NCBI GenBank assembly: GCA_934636655.1
Contig: CAKUAS010000001.1
Span: 136,132-200,131, forward strand
Direction of reading: 5' to 3'
Source of the DNA: an uncultured Oscillospiraceae bacterium
GTDB lineage: Bacteria > Bacillota > Clostridia > Oscillospirales > Oscillospiraceae
DNA: 64,000 bases
The notes under the pieces: generated by a model
Database searches by the model: none
What the model was told of the DNA's origin: nothing
What the model saw: the letters and a program-made list of their open reading frames with translations, nothing else
Translations under genes and position numbers: made by a program
Part shown: positions 46,001-54,264 of the stretch, in pieces
Layout: each line of letters opens with the position of its first letter
Numbering within the stretch: position 1 is the stretch's first letter

Positions 46001-46811
46001 TAAGCCTTTTAAGACGGTTATTGCGGTTAATTACGCGGCGGTACAGGTCGTTGAGGTCGCTCGTTGCAAAGCGGCCGCCGTCGAGCTGGACCATGGGGCG
46101 GATCTCAGGCGGGATGACCGGCAGGATGTCGATTATCATCCACTCGGGCTTGTTGCCGCTCTGGCGGAAGGCCTCGACGACCTCAAGGCGCTTGACGAGC
46201 TTTGCCTTCTTCTGGCCGGAAGCGTTTGCAAGCTCTTCTCTGAGCTGAGCGGAAAGCTGCTCGCAGTCGATCTGCTGCAGAAGCTTTTTGATGGCCTCTG
46301 CGCCCATACCTGCGTCAAAGTCGTCCTCGTACTTCTCGCGCATGTCACGGTACTCTTTTTCGGTGAGTATCTGGCACTTTTCCAGCGGAGTGAATCCGGG
46401 GTCGGTAACTATATAGTTTGCAAAGTACAGAACCTTCTCGAGCACTCTCGGGGTAAGGTCGAGCAGCAGCCCCATGCGGCTGGGGATGCCCTTGAAGTAC
46501 CAGATGTGCGATACGGGGGCGGCCAGCTCTATATGGCCCATGCGCTCACGGCGCACCTTGCTCTTTGTGACCTCGACGCCGCAGCGGTCGCAGATCTTGC
46601 CTTTATAGCTGATCTTCTTGTACTTGCCGCAGTGGCACTCCCAGTCCTTGGTCGGTCCAAAAATGCGTTCGCAGAACAGACCGTCACGCTCGGGCTTGAG
46701 GGTACGGTAGTTGATGGTCTCGGGCTTTGTGACCTCGCCGGAGGACCATGAAAGTATCATTTCAGGGGAGGCAATGCCTATTTTTATGGCGTCAAACGGT
46801 GTGAAACTCAT
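43071..46811 (-). CDS. rpoC: RNA polymerase beta' subunit
   Basis: 1246 aa, a length typical for Firmicutes. N-terminal zinc site [20 protein letters not shown], clamp and switch regions, the catalytic [20 protein letters not shown] with three Mg2+ aspartates, bridge helix and trigger-loop region ([20 protein letters not shown]), second zinc site [13 protein letters not shown]. Starts 2 nt after rpoB. Confidence 0.98.
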   Translation of the reverse strand: [1246 protein letters not shown]

Positions 46812-46813
46812 TA

Positions 46814-49800
46814 TTATTCATCCTCCTCACTGTAGTCATCGTCAGACATGAAGCCGAAATCGTCATCATCGGACTCGGGAATGTCCTCGATCGTATAGCC
46901 CTCGGCCTCGATCTCGTCATCGTCGGACATAGTGTCGTACATCTCGTCCTTCATCTTGGGAATGAATTCGTCTTCGTCATCATCCTTGAGTTCGATCTCC
47001 TGACCGTCCTTATCGAGAACGCGGATATCAAGGCACAGAGACTGGAGTTCCTTGACAAGGACCTTGAACGATTCGGGAACGCCGGGCTGCGGGATATTGT
47101 TGCCCTTTACGATGCTCTCGTAAGTGCGTACACGGCCGGTAACATCGTCGGACTTGACGGTGAGTATCTCCTGCAGAGTGTACGCTGCGCCGTAAGCTTC
47201 GAGGGCCCAAACTTCCATTTCACCGAAGCGCTGGCCGCCGAACTGAGCCTTGCCGCCGAGAGGCTGCTGAGTAACAAGGCTGTAGGGGCCGGTGCTGCGG
47301 GCGTGGATCTTATCATCGACCAAGTGGTGCAGCTTAAGGAAGTAGACCCAGCCGACGGTAACATCGTTATCAAACTTCTCGCCGGTGCGGCCGTCGTACA
47401 GGACGCTCTTGCCGTCCTCGCGCAGGCCTGCCTGACGAAGAGTATCGCGGATAGTGGATTCGTTCGCGCCGTTGAAGATAGGCGTTGCGACCTTCCAGCC
47501 GAGCGCCTGAGCGGCGTAGCCGAGGTGAACTTCGAGAACCTGACCGATATTCATACGGGACGGAACGCCCAAGGGGTTCAGGACTATATCCAGCGGAGTA
47601 CCGTCGGGCAGGTACGGCATATCCTCACGCGGGAGGATACGGGAAACAACGCCCTTGTTGCCGTGACGGCCGGCCATCTTATCGCCGACGGAGATCTTGC
47701 GCTTCTGAGCGATGTATACGCGAACGACCTGATTTACGCCGGGGCTCATCTCATCGCCGTTTTCACGGGTGAAGACCTTAACGTCGACGATTATGCCGCT
47801 CTCGCCATGGGGTACTTTGAGCGAGGTGTCGCGCACTTCCCTCGCCTTTTCGCCGAAGATAGCGCGAAGCAGGCGCTCCTCAGCGGTCAGATCGGTCTCG
47901 CCCTTCGGGGTGACCTTGCCGACAAGGATATCACCGGCACGGACTTCCGCACCAACGGTGATTATGCCGCGCTCGTCGAGGTACTTGAGAGCATCATCGC
48001 CGACGCCGGGTATATCACGGGTGATCTCCTCGGGTCCGAGCTTGGTATCACGTGCATCGCACTCGTACTCCTCAACATGGATGGACGTGAAAACGTCTTC
48101 CATAACAAGGCGCTCGTTGAGCAGGATAGCATCCTCGTAGTTGTAGCCTTCCCAGGTCATAAAGCCGACAAGGATGTTCTTGCCGAGAGATATCTCGCCG
48201 TCCTTGGTGCTCGGGCCGTCTGCGATGACGTCGCCCTCGTGTACGCGCTCGCCGAGAGAGACAATGGGTCTCTGGTTTACGCAGGTGCCCTGGTTGGAAC
48301 GTGCAAACTTAATAAGTTTATAGTTTTTAATCTCGCCCGCATCGTACTTGACGGTAACGTTCTGAGCGTCGGAGCGGACGACCTCGCCGTCACCCTCTGC
48401 AAGGACGACAACGCCGGAGTCAACAGCGCACTTGTGCTCAATACCGGTGGCGACGATAGGCGCCTGAGTTACCATAAGAGGAACTGCCTGACGCTGCATG
48501 TTCGCACCCATCAGCGCACGGTTTGCGTCGTCGTTTTCGAGGAACGGGATCATTGCGGTCGCAATGGATACCATCATGCGAGGGCTGATGTCGATATAAT
48601 CGACTCTTTCGCGGTCAACCTCGACGATCTCGTCGCGGTGACGGCAGGTTATACGCTTATTGATAAGGCATCCGTTCTCGTCGCGCGGCTCGGTAGCGGG
48701 AGCAACGATATAGTTATCTTCCATGTCGGCAGTCAGGTAGTCTACCTGATCGGTAACGCGACAGGTACCCTTCTCGACCTTCTGGAACGGTGCAACGAGG
48801 AAGCCGTACTCATTTGCTCTCGCGTAGGATGCAAGGTAGGAGATAAGGCCGATGTTAGGACCTTCTGGGGTCTCGATCGGGCACAGACGGCCATAGTGGC
48901 TGTAGTGAACGTCACGGACGTCGAAGGAGGCTCTCTCACGGCTCAGGCCACCGGGGCCGAGGGCCGACATACGGCGCTTATGAGTAAGCTCTGACAGGGG
49001 GTTTGTCTGATCCATGAACTGCGACAGGGGGCTGGAGCCGAAGAACTCCTTGATAGCCGCGGTCACAGGGCGGATATTAATGAGACTCTGGGGAGTTACG
49101 ATATCCAGATCCTGAAGAGTCATACGCTCGCGGATAACGCGCTCCATACGGCTGAAACCTATGCGGAACTGGTTCTGCAGCAGCTCGCCGACGCAGCGGA
49201 CACGGCGGTTGCCGAGATGGTCTATATCATCCTTCTCGCCGATGCCGTACGCAAGGCAGTTGAGGTAATTGACAGATGCGAACATATCGTCAACTACGAT
49301 GTGCTTCGGGATAAGTACGTCGATATTCTCAAGAATAGCTTCCTTGAGAGCGTCGCCGGAGTACTGCTCCATAAGGCTCTTGAGGACTATGCCGCGGACC
49401 TTTTCCTTGATGCCGAGTTCTTCGGGGTCTATATCCACCATGCTCTGAATGGGGACCATACCGTTTGAGAAGACCTTGACGGTCTTGCCGTCAACGTCGA
49501 GGTAGACCTCGATAACGCCGGCATCGTCGATCTTCTCGGCCAGTTCACGAGATATGACCTCGCCTGCATCGGCGATGATCTCGCCCGTGGAGGGATCTGC
49601 TACCGGCATAGCCAGAGTGAATCCGTTGATTCTGCCGCGCAGAGCCAGCTTTTTATTGAACTTATAGCGTCCGACATTGGAAATGTCGTAGCGGCGGCGG
49701 TCAAAGAACAGTCCGTCGAGCAGGGACTCGGCGCTTTCGACCGTGGGAGGATCGCCGGGGCGCAGCTTGCGATAGATCTCCATAAGGCACTCATCACGGC

Positions 49801-50539
49801 TGGTGGTAGTGTCCTTATCAATGGTAACGGTGATACGCTCATCCTCACCGAAGATCTCTTTCAGGCGCTCGTTGGTTGTAGCGCCGATGATGGGATCGGG
49901 TGTGCAGGAAAGCCATGTTTCGGGCTTCGATTCGTCATACTTGCCCATTGCCTTGAGGAACCAGGTGATGGGCAGCTTGCGGTTTTTATCTATGCGGACA
50001 TAGAAAGTGTCGTTTGCGTCGGTCTCGTACTCGAGCCATGCGCCGTGATACGGAATGACCGTTGCGGCGTAGATACTCGTCATGCTGCGATCGGTGGTCT
50101 TATCGTAATATACACCGGGGCTGCGGACGATCTGGGAAACGATAACGCGCTCGGCGCCGTTTATGATAAACGTACCGCCGGCGGTCATGAGCGGAAAATC
50201 GCCCATGAATATCTCCTGCTCCTTGATCTCCTCAGTCTCAAGATTACGCAGACGCACGCTGACCTTCAAAGGCGCTGCATACGTTGCATCGCGTGCCTTG
50301 CACTCCTCTTCCGTGTACTTGGGCTTCTCGTCCATGGAATAATCCACAAAGCTCAGCTCAAGATTGCCGGAATAGTCGGTCACCGCATCGGTATCCCTGA
50401 ATACTTCGCGCAGACCGGTCTCGAGAAACCATTTGTAGCTCTTCTTCTGGATCTCCAGCAGATTGGGCATGTCCTGGATCTCTTCGTACCGTGCAAAGCT
50501 CTTTCTGAGAGTTTTGCCGTAGAGAACGTCTTTTGGCAT
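46814..50539 (-). CDS. rpoB: RNA polymerase beta subunit
   Basis: 1241 aa. The rifampicin-binding region reads SSPLSQFMDQTNPLSELTHK RRMSALGPGGLSRERA, i.e. sensitive-type residues (Asp, His, Ser) are present; KMAGRHGNKGVVSRILP and the C-terminal GGKAQFGGQRFGEMEVWALE complete the conserved set. Beyond the usual end there is a strongly acidic tail of about 60 residues (ELKDDDEDEFIPKM ... DDYSEEDE). rplJ/rplL are not upstream; rpoBC has its own promoter with a leader of about 145 nt. Confidence 0.98.
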   Translation of the reverse strand: MPKDVLYGKTLRKSFARYEEIQDMPNLLEIQKKSYKWFLETGLREVFRDTDAVTDYSGNLELSFVDYSMDEKPKYTEEECKARDATYAAPLKVSVRLRNLETEEIKEQEIFMGDFPLMTAGGTFIINGAERVIVSQIVRSPGVYYDKTTDRSMTSIYAATVIPYHGAWLEYETDANDTFYVRIDKNRKLPITWFLKAMGKYDESKPETWLSCTPDPIIGATTNERLKEIFGEDERITVTIDKDTTTSRDECLMEIYRKLRPGDPPTVESAESLLDGLFFDRRRYDISNVGRYKFNKKLALRGRINGFTLAMPVADPSTGEIIADAGEVISRELAEKIDDAGVIEVYLDVDGKTVKVFSNGMVPIQSMVDIDPEELGIKEKVRGIVLKSLMEQYSGDALKEAILENIDVLIPKHIVVDDMFASVNYLNCLAYGIGEKDDIDHLGNRRVRCVGELLQNQFRIGFSRMERVIRERMTLQDLDIVTPQSLINIRPVTAAIKEFFGSSPLSQFMDQTNPLSELTHKRRMSALGPGGLSRERASFDVRDVHYSHYGRLCPIETPEGPNIGLISYLASYARANEYGFLVAPFQKVEKGTCRVTDQVDYLTADMEDNYIVAPATEPRDENGCLINKRITCRHRDEIVEVDRERVDYIDISPRMMVSIATAMIPFLENDDANRALMGANMQRQAVPLMVTQAPIVATGIEHKCAVDSGVVVLAEGDGEVVRSDAQNVTVKYDAGEIKNYKLIKFARSNQGTCVNQRPIVSLGERVHEGDVIADGPSTKDGEISLGKNILVGFMTWEGYNYEDAILLNERLVMEDVFTSIHVEEYECDARDTKLGPEEITRDIPGVGDDALKYLDERGIITVGAEVRAGDILVGKVTPKGETDLTAEERLLRAIFGEKAREVRDTSLKVPHGESGIIVDVKVFTRENGDEMSPGVNQVVRVYIAQKRKISVGDKMAGRHGNKGVVSRILPREDMPYLPDGTPLDIVLNPLGVPSRMNIGQVLEVHLGYAAQALGWKVATPIFNGANESTIRDTLRQAGLREDGKSVLYDGRTGEKFDNDVTVGWVYFLKLHHLVDDKIHARSTGPYSLVTQQPLGGKAQFGGQRFGEMEVWALEAYGAAYTLQEILTVKSDDVTGRVRTYESIVKGNNIPQPGVPESFKVLVKELQSLCLDIRVLDKDGQEIELKDDDEDEFIPKMKDEMYDTMSDDDEIEAEGYTIEDIPESDDDDFGFMSDDDYSEEDE

Positions 50540-50689
50540 TCGTACACACTCCTTAATCGTAATTCAGAACGCCCGGGTGAGTTGTTTGTTTCATTCACGC
50601 CGGTGTTGTATTTACGTTTGGTTGATGGTATATTGTGATTGTAAACACTGGGGTGCCAGTCGTTTCACCACAAGATAACATAGCAAGTT

Positions 50690-50719
50690 ATTCTATCATT
50701 GTATATATAGCTATGTCAA
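50690..50719 (-). promoter_or_regulatory. Sigma-A promoter of rpoBC
   Basis: Minus strand TTGACA (50719-50714), 18 bp, TAGAAT (50695-50690). The leader (about 50683-50540) holds no RNA element I recognise. Confidence 0.72.
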
Positions 50720-50749
50720 GAAATATTTTGTGAAAAGTGAGTTTTTCGT

Positions 50750-50781
50750 CGGCTGCTATAACTGGCAGCCGCTTTTTTTGT
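50750..50781 (+). terminator. Terminator-like hairpin just upstream of the glycosyltransferase gene
   Basis: GGCTGC-TATAACT-GGCAGCC followed by GCTTTTTTTG. It sits within 20 nt of the Shine-Dalgarno of the next plus-strand gene, with no plus-strand gene before it since 38390. Confidence 0.6.
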
Positions 50782-50797
50782 ACGAAACGGAGGGAAA

Positions 50798-52015
50798 ATG
50801 AGTTCTTTCACCGTTATATCTCTTGTTATCATCTTTGCTTTGGCCATGTTCCTTTTATGGCGCGAGGGCATTTTTGAGGATAAGCCGCTGCTTGTCTGCG
50901 CGCTCGTTCTGTGCGCCGCGTCGATGATAATACGCGCAAGCTATTTTGATATTGAAAGCGACGACTACACGACTTTTCTCGCGCCGTGGACGCAGTTCTT
51001 CCGCGATAACGGAGGCTTTAAGGCTTTGGCGTTTTTCCCGGGCAACTACAATCCGCCGTATATGTACTTTCTCGCGGCATTTTCGTACTTCGATATCCCT
51101 GAGCTGTACATGATAAAGGCTCTCTCGGTGCTGTTCGATGTACTTTTGGCATGGAGCTGCATGAAGCTTCTGTCACTGTATACCGATTCAAAAGCACGGC
51201 TGCTCGTCGTCTTTCTCGCCGTGCTGTACCTCCCCACAGTCGTCACAAATGGCTCATACTGGGCGCAGTGCGACAGTATTTACGCTTTCTTCGGTATTTA
51301 CGCTTTGTACCTCGGGCTGAGCGGCAAGGGCGTGGGCGCAATGATATCGCTCGCGGCCTGCCTTGCGTTTAAATTGCAGGCGGTGTTTGTGATCCCCGTG
51401 TTTTTCATTCTGCTGTTGGCTAAAAAAATAAAGTGGCGGCAGCTTCTCGTCTTCCCTGCCGCGTATGTGATCTTCATGCTGCCGACCGTTATAGCGGGCG
51501 CGCCGCTGTGGGATACGCTGACGCTGTATTTTTCGCAGGCGGGCACGGTTGGCGATGCGATGAATTATAACGCCCCGTCCCTTACCAGCATGTTCTCCTG
51601 GTCCGGCGAAACGTCGGGCAGTGCCAGAAGCCTCATAATCGCGGCGTTTTTGCTCGTAGCCGCAGTTTACGCCGCTGCGATTCTGCTGCGCAAAAGCCTA
51701 AGCGACCGCGTCATCCTCGGCTTTGCGCTCATTCTCGCGATAGGCATTCCCTATCTTCTTCCGCACATGCACGACCGCTATTTCTTCATCCCCGGAGTTC
51801 TGGCGCTGGTACTGGCCGCGTCTGACCTTAGATTTGCGCCTGTGCCCGTTTTCGCGGAGCTTGCGTCGCTGCACTGCTACTACGCGTATTTCACGCGCTA
51901 CTACCTTGTGCAGCCGCGATTCGGCGGCGAGCTGATGCTAGCTTCCCTCCTGCTTTGCGTAGCGTACACGGTCGTTTACGCACAAACGATAAGAAAATTT
52001 GAAATTAATCCTTGA
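50798..52015 (+). CDS. GT-C-fold integral membrane glycosyltransferase (Gpi18/GT87-like)
   Basis: 405 aa, about 11 membrane helices. The first extracytoplasmic loop carries acidic residues (SDDYTTFLAPWTQFFRDNGG), as in polyprenyl-phosphate-dependent GT-C mannosyl- or other glycosyltransferases; other family features are NYNPPYMYFLAAF, TNGSYWAQCDSIYAFFGIYA (the WAQCD motif shared with Gpi18-like proteins) and LPHMHDRYFF. Donor and acceptor are unknown. GGAGGG 6 nt before the ATG. The stop codon overlaps the -35 of the following tRNA promoter. Confidence 0.82.
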   Translation: MSSFTVISLVIIFALAMFLLWREGIFEDKPLLVCALVLCAASMIIRASYFDIESDDYTTFLAPWTQFFRDNGGFKALAFFPGNYNPPYMYFLAAFSYFDIPELYMIKALSVLFDVLLAWSCMKLLSLYTDSKARLLVVFLAVLYLPTVVTNGSYWAQCDSIYAFFGIYALYLGLSGKGVGAMISLAACLAFKLQAVFVIPVFFILLLAKKIKWRQLLVFPAAYVIFMLPTVIAGAPLWDTLTLYFSQAGTVGDAMNYNAPSLTSMFSWSGETSGSARSLIIAAFLLVAAVYAAAILLRKSLSDRVILGFALILAIGIPYLLPHMHDRYFFIPGVLALVLAASDLRFAPVPVFAELASLHCYYAYFTRYYLVQPRFGGELMLASLLLCVAYTVVYAQTIRKFEINP

Positions 52016-52039
52016 CATTCTCCGTTTCTCTGCTATAAT
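52012..52039 (+). promoter_or_regulatory. Sigma-A promoter of tRNA-Leu
   Basis: TTGACA (52012-52017), 16 bp, TATAAT (52034-52039); overlaps the stop codon of the glycosyltransferase gene. Confidence 0.8.
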
Positions 52040-52067
52040 AACTCTTGCCTTTGAAAAAAAGCAATTC

Positions 52068-52152
52068 GCGAGAGTGCTGGAACAGGTAGACAGGCACGTT
52101 TGAGGGGCGTGTGTCAACCGACGTGGGAGTTCAAGTCTCCTCTCTCGCACCA
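52068..52152 (+). tRNA. tRNA-Leu (anticodon GAG)
   Basis: 85 nt including an encoded CCA. Acceptor stem GCGAGAG/CTCTCGC, D-arm with GGTAGACAGGC, anticodon stem CACGT/GCGTG enclosing loop TTGAGGG (anticodon GAG, reads CUC/CUU), long variable arm as expected for Leu, and T-loop GTTCAAGTC. tRNA-Leu genes are frequent integration sites for mobile elements, and a decayed element follows. Confidence 0.95.
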
Positions 52153-52169
52153 TATTAACGAAACGGTAT

Positions 52170-52240
52170 AGATGCGTCTGGCGAAAAGCCAGGCGCATCA
52201 ACCGTTTCCGGGCTTTTTCGGGCCCGGATTTCTTCTTTCA
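52170..52240 (+). terminator. Two hairpins downstream of tRNA-Leu
   Basis: GATGCGTCTGGC GAAAA GCCAGGCGCATC, then CCGGGC TTTTTC GGGCCCGG ATTTCTTC. The second resembles a terminator. Confidence 0.6.
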
Positions 52241-52537
52241 AACCATAGATGCAAATCGCTGTTTCAGAGTGTCTGCCTCGATTCGAACCGGGCACTTTCT
52301 CCCTTCTGGCAGATACATTCAGCCAGCGCCCTTTTTGAGCGGCGATTTTTCCGGCTGACAGCGGTATTTTTCTTAAAAAAGAATCACAAAGATTTGGGCG
52401 TCGTTTTGTTGGTCCTGACGGACTGAGAAAGCGGTGCCCTTTTTCATTTCAAAAAGGGCGCTGGTGTCAGCGTCAATTTTTTGTGGGCCGGAGCATGATC
52501 GCTCTGGCCTTATTTTTTTGCACACGGGAGGAGTTAT
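52241..52537. other. Non-coding left part of the element remnant
   Basis: No gene with a credible start. GC-rich hairpins and long T- and A-runs (TTTTTCTTAAAAAAG at about 52370) are of the kind seen between genes of Clostridial integrative conjugative elements. The left boundary of the element is probably here or at the tRNA end, but I find no matching direct repeat on the right. Confidence 0.4.
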
Positions 52538-52928
52538 ATGAGCATCAGCGCGGAAGAAAAGAACCTTTACCTCAGAGAAGCAGCGATTGTCCTTGCCCGA
52601 GAAGGATTTCAGACGGACAGGACTCATACTGGTGGGCTACGTGTCCTGCTTGACGGTTCGCCGCTTTGTGAAGTAACTGAAAGCGGCGGTGTTACTTACC
52701 GCAATGAGGATATTGACGAGCCGGAGCGAATCGCCGCCAAGGACAAGGTGTATGAGATCGTCAGGACCACAGCGGAGTATAGCGGACTATAACAATGAGC
52801 GGCTTGGCGTTACCCCCGCGCAGGAGAAAGCCATTAAAACGGGCTCCATGTTCGGCTGGGGTGTACCAGGCGCGGACCCCGCCTGCTATGAACAACAGCC
52901 GGAGATGGGAGGGATGAACCTTGGCTAA
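52538..52928 (+). pseudogene. Frameshifted small integrative-element gene
   Basis: An 84-codon frame (52538-52792; MSISAEEKNLYLREAAIVLA..., good GGAGGAG Shine-Dalgarno) ends ...VYEIVRTTAEYSGL. The downstream part of a protein continues in another frame to 52928: ADYNNERLGVTPAQEKAI, GSMFGWGVPGADPACYEQQP. The N-terminal half and the TPAQEAAM-GSMFGW-PAADP-type tail are both familiar from conserved uncharacterised proteins of Clostridial conjugative elements, so this looks like one gene with a frameshift or small internal deletion near 52775-52790. Function unknown. Confidence 0.55.
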
Positions 52929-54123
52929 AAAGATATTTGGCGTCTACCTGGCAAAGCTGGACACACCCAACAGTGAGGCCCACGCAAGGCTGGAAATGCC
53001 CGCCTCCCCGTGGGAGCTGCACGATGCAATGGATAAGGTACAGCTGCAGGAGGACGAGGAGCTGTATCTGGAGATCGATGACTACTACGGCTTCGAATAT
53101 CTCGCCCATCACCTGATGGAACTGGATGCCAGCCTTAATGAGCTGAACGATCTTGCAGGTCAGCTGGCTGTGCTGGATGAAACGGAGCAGGAAGCCTTTG
53201 ACGGGCTGCTTCGTCTGGAGATTCAGAGAAAGGTAGAATCCAATGGCGGTATTCTCACCATGCAGGATTTGAGAAATTTGGCGGTCAGCGCAGGTGCGGA
53301 TTGCTGCCATGTGGTCGGCGCGCCCAGTGACGCAGAGCTTGGGCGCTTCTATGCGGAAAACGGTTTCGTGGAGGAACTGGACGGTCTCTCCGACGATGTG
53401 TTCGAGATGCTGGACTTTGGTAAAATTGGCAAAGCGCTGCGTGCCGGCGAAAACGGCGCATTCACACGGAACGGCTATGTGGTGCAGCACAGTGAACTGG
53501 TCACCGCACCGCCCTGCGCCAAGGAATTGCCCGAAAAGCCGGAATATCTCTTCCGTCTCACCCTTGGCCTGCATCCCGACCTTGAAGATGACCGGATCAC
53601 CACGCTGGAATTGCCTGCGTCTGCTGAAGCATTGAGGAATGCACAGAAGCAGATCGGAGCGGACGGCTGGGAGGGTGTCGTGGTTCTCGACTATGACGGG
53701 ATCATCCAACAGGCGGCAGAGTTTGCCGACCTGCCAATGGAACTGGATGCCTTCAACGATTTTGCGGAATCTGTGAAAGCTATGCCTTCCCGTGAAAAGC
53801 AGCTTCCAAAGCTGAAAGCCCTGCTGGAGCATTTCGAGGTAACGAATCTGGCTGCCGCCGCGAGCCTTGCCGAGCATATCGGGGATTACATCCTCACGCC
53901 GGAGATCAGTTCGCCGCAGGAGGCGGCCATTGATGAACTGAACTTCACAATGGATGCCCACTCGGCGGAACTGCTCCTGCCTCATGTAAATCTCTTCGCC
54001 TACGGGAACGAGATCATCAAGGATGACAATGCCGCACTTACCTCCTACGGCCTGCTGCATCGGGAGGACTATCAGCCGATGCAGATGCCGGCGCAGGAGC
54101 GCTTTGAAATGGATATGCAGTAA
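52921..54123 (+). CDS. Tandem ArdA-like antirestriction-domain protein of an integrative element
   Basis: 400 aa. Start TTG at 52921, 9 nt after GGAGGG. Two copies of one module can be seen: repeat 1 (about residues 8-195) EMPASPWELHDAMDKVQLQE DE...IDDYYGFEYL...LNELNDLAGQLAVL...IGKALRAGENGAFTRNGYVV; repeat 2 (about 205-395) ELPASAEALRNAQKQIG...LDYDGIIQQ...LDAFNDFAESVKAM...NLFAYGNEIIKDDNAALTSYGLL. The order resembles Tn916 ArdA (IHDYELPF, IGELNRLWEMV, AYGRDL). ArdA mimics DNA and blocks type I restriction-modification; the protein is clearly acidic, as that needs. Function is by similarity recalled by eye. Two ArdA units in one chain is unusual to me. Confidence 0.65.
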   Translation: MAKKIFGVYLAKLDTPNSEAHARLEMPASPWELHDAMDKVQLQEDEELYLEIDDYYGFEYLAHHLMELDASLNELNDLAGQLAVLDETEQEAFDGLLRLEIQRKVESNGGILTMQDLRNLAVSAGADCCHVVGAPSDAELGRFYAENGFVEELDGLSDDVFEMLDFGKIGKALRAGENGAFTRNGYVVQHSELVTAPPCAKELPEKPEYLFRLTLGLHPDLEDDRITTLELPASAEALRNAQKQIGADGWEGVVVLDYDGIIQQAAEFADLPMELDAFNDFAESVKAMPSREKQLPKLKALLEHFEVTNLAAAASLAEHIGDYILTPEISSPQEAAIDELNFTMDAHSAELLLPHVNLFAYGNEIIKDDNAALTSYGLLHREDYQPMQMPAQERFEMDMQ

Positions 54124-54167
54124 CTGACCCGATTCTATCCTGCCAAGCCAGCAGATAGAAAATACAG

Positions 54168-54215
54168 CAAGGGGCCGTTTTTCCGGATGGGGAAAAGCGG
54201 CCCCTTCTTTTTTGC
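54168..54215 (+). terminator. Terminator after the ArdA-like gene
   Basis: GGGGCCG-TTTTTCC / GGGGAAAA-GCGGCCCC then TTCTTTTTT. Confidence 0.85.
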
Positions 54216-54264
54216 GCTCTTTTTGTCTCCTATTCCGGGATAACGGCTCCGGAAAGGAGGAACT

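Noticed and set aside
44859..46751. A 630-codon plus-strand frame, and a similar one at 47303-48994
   Set aside because: Antisense shadows of rpoC and rpoB.
43059..50540. Rifampicin-resistance substitutions in rpoB
   Set aside because: The visible cluster-I residues are the usual sensitive ones; nothing to report.
52240..52320. A tRNA T-arm-like sequence on the minus strand (GGTTCGAATCGAGG)
   Set aside because: No acceptor, D- or anticodon arm can be folded around it; considered as an attachment-site copy but does not match the tRNA-Leu 3' end.
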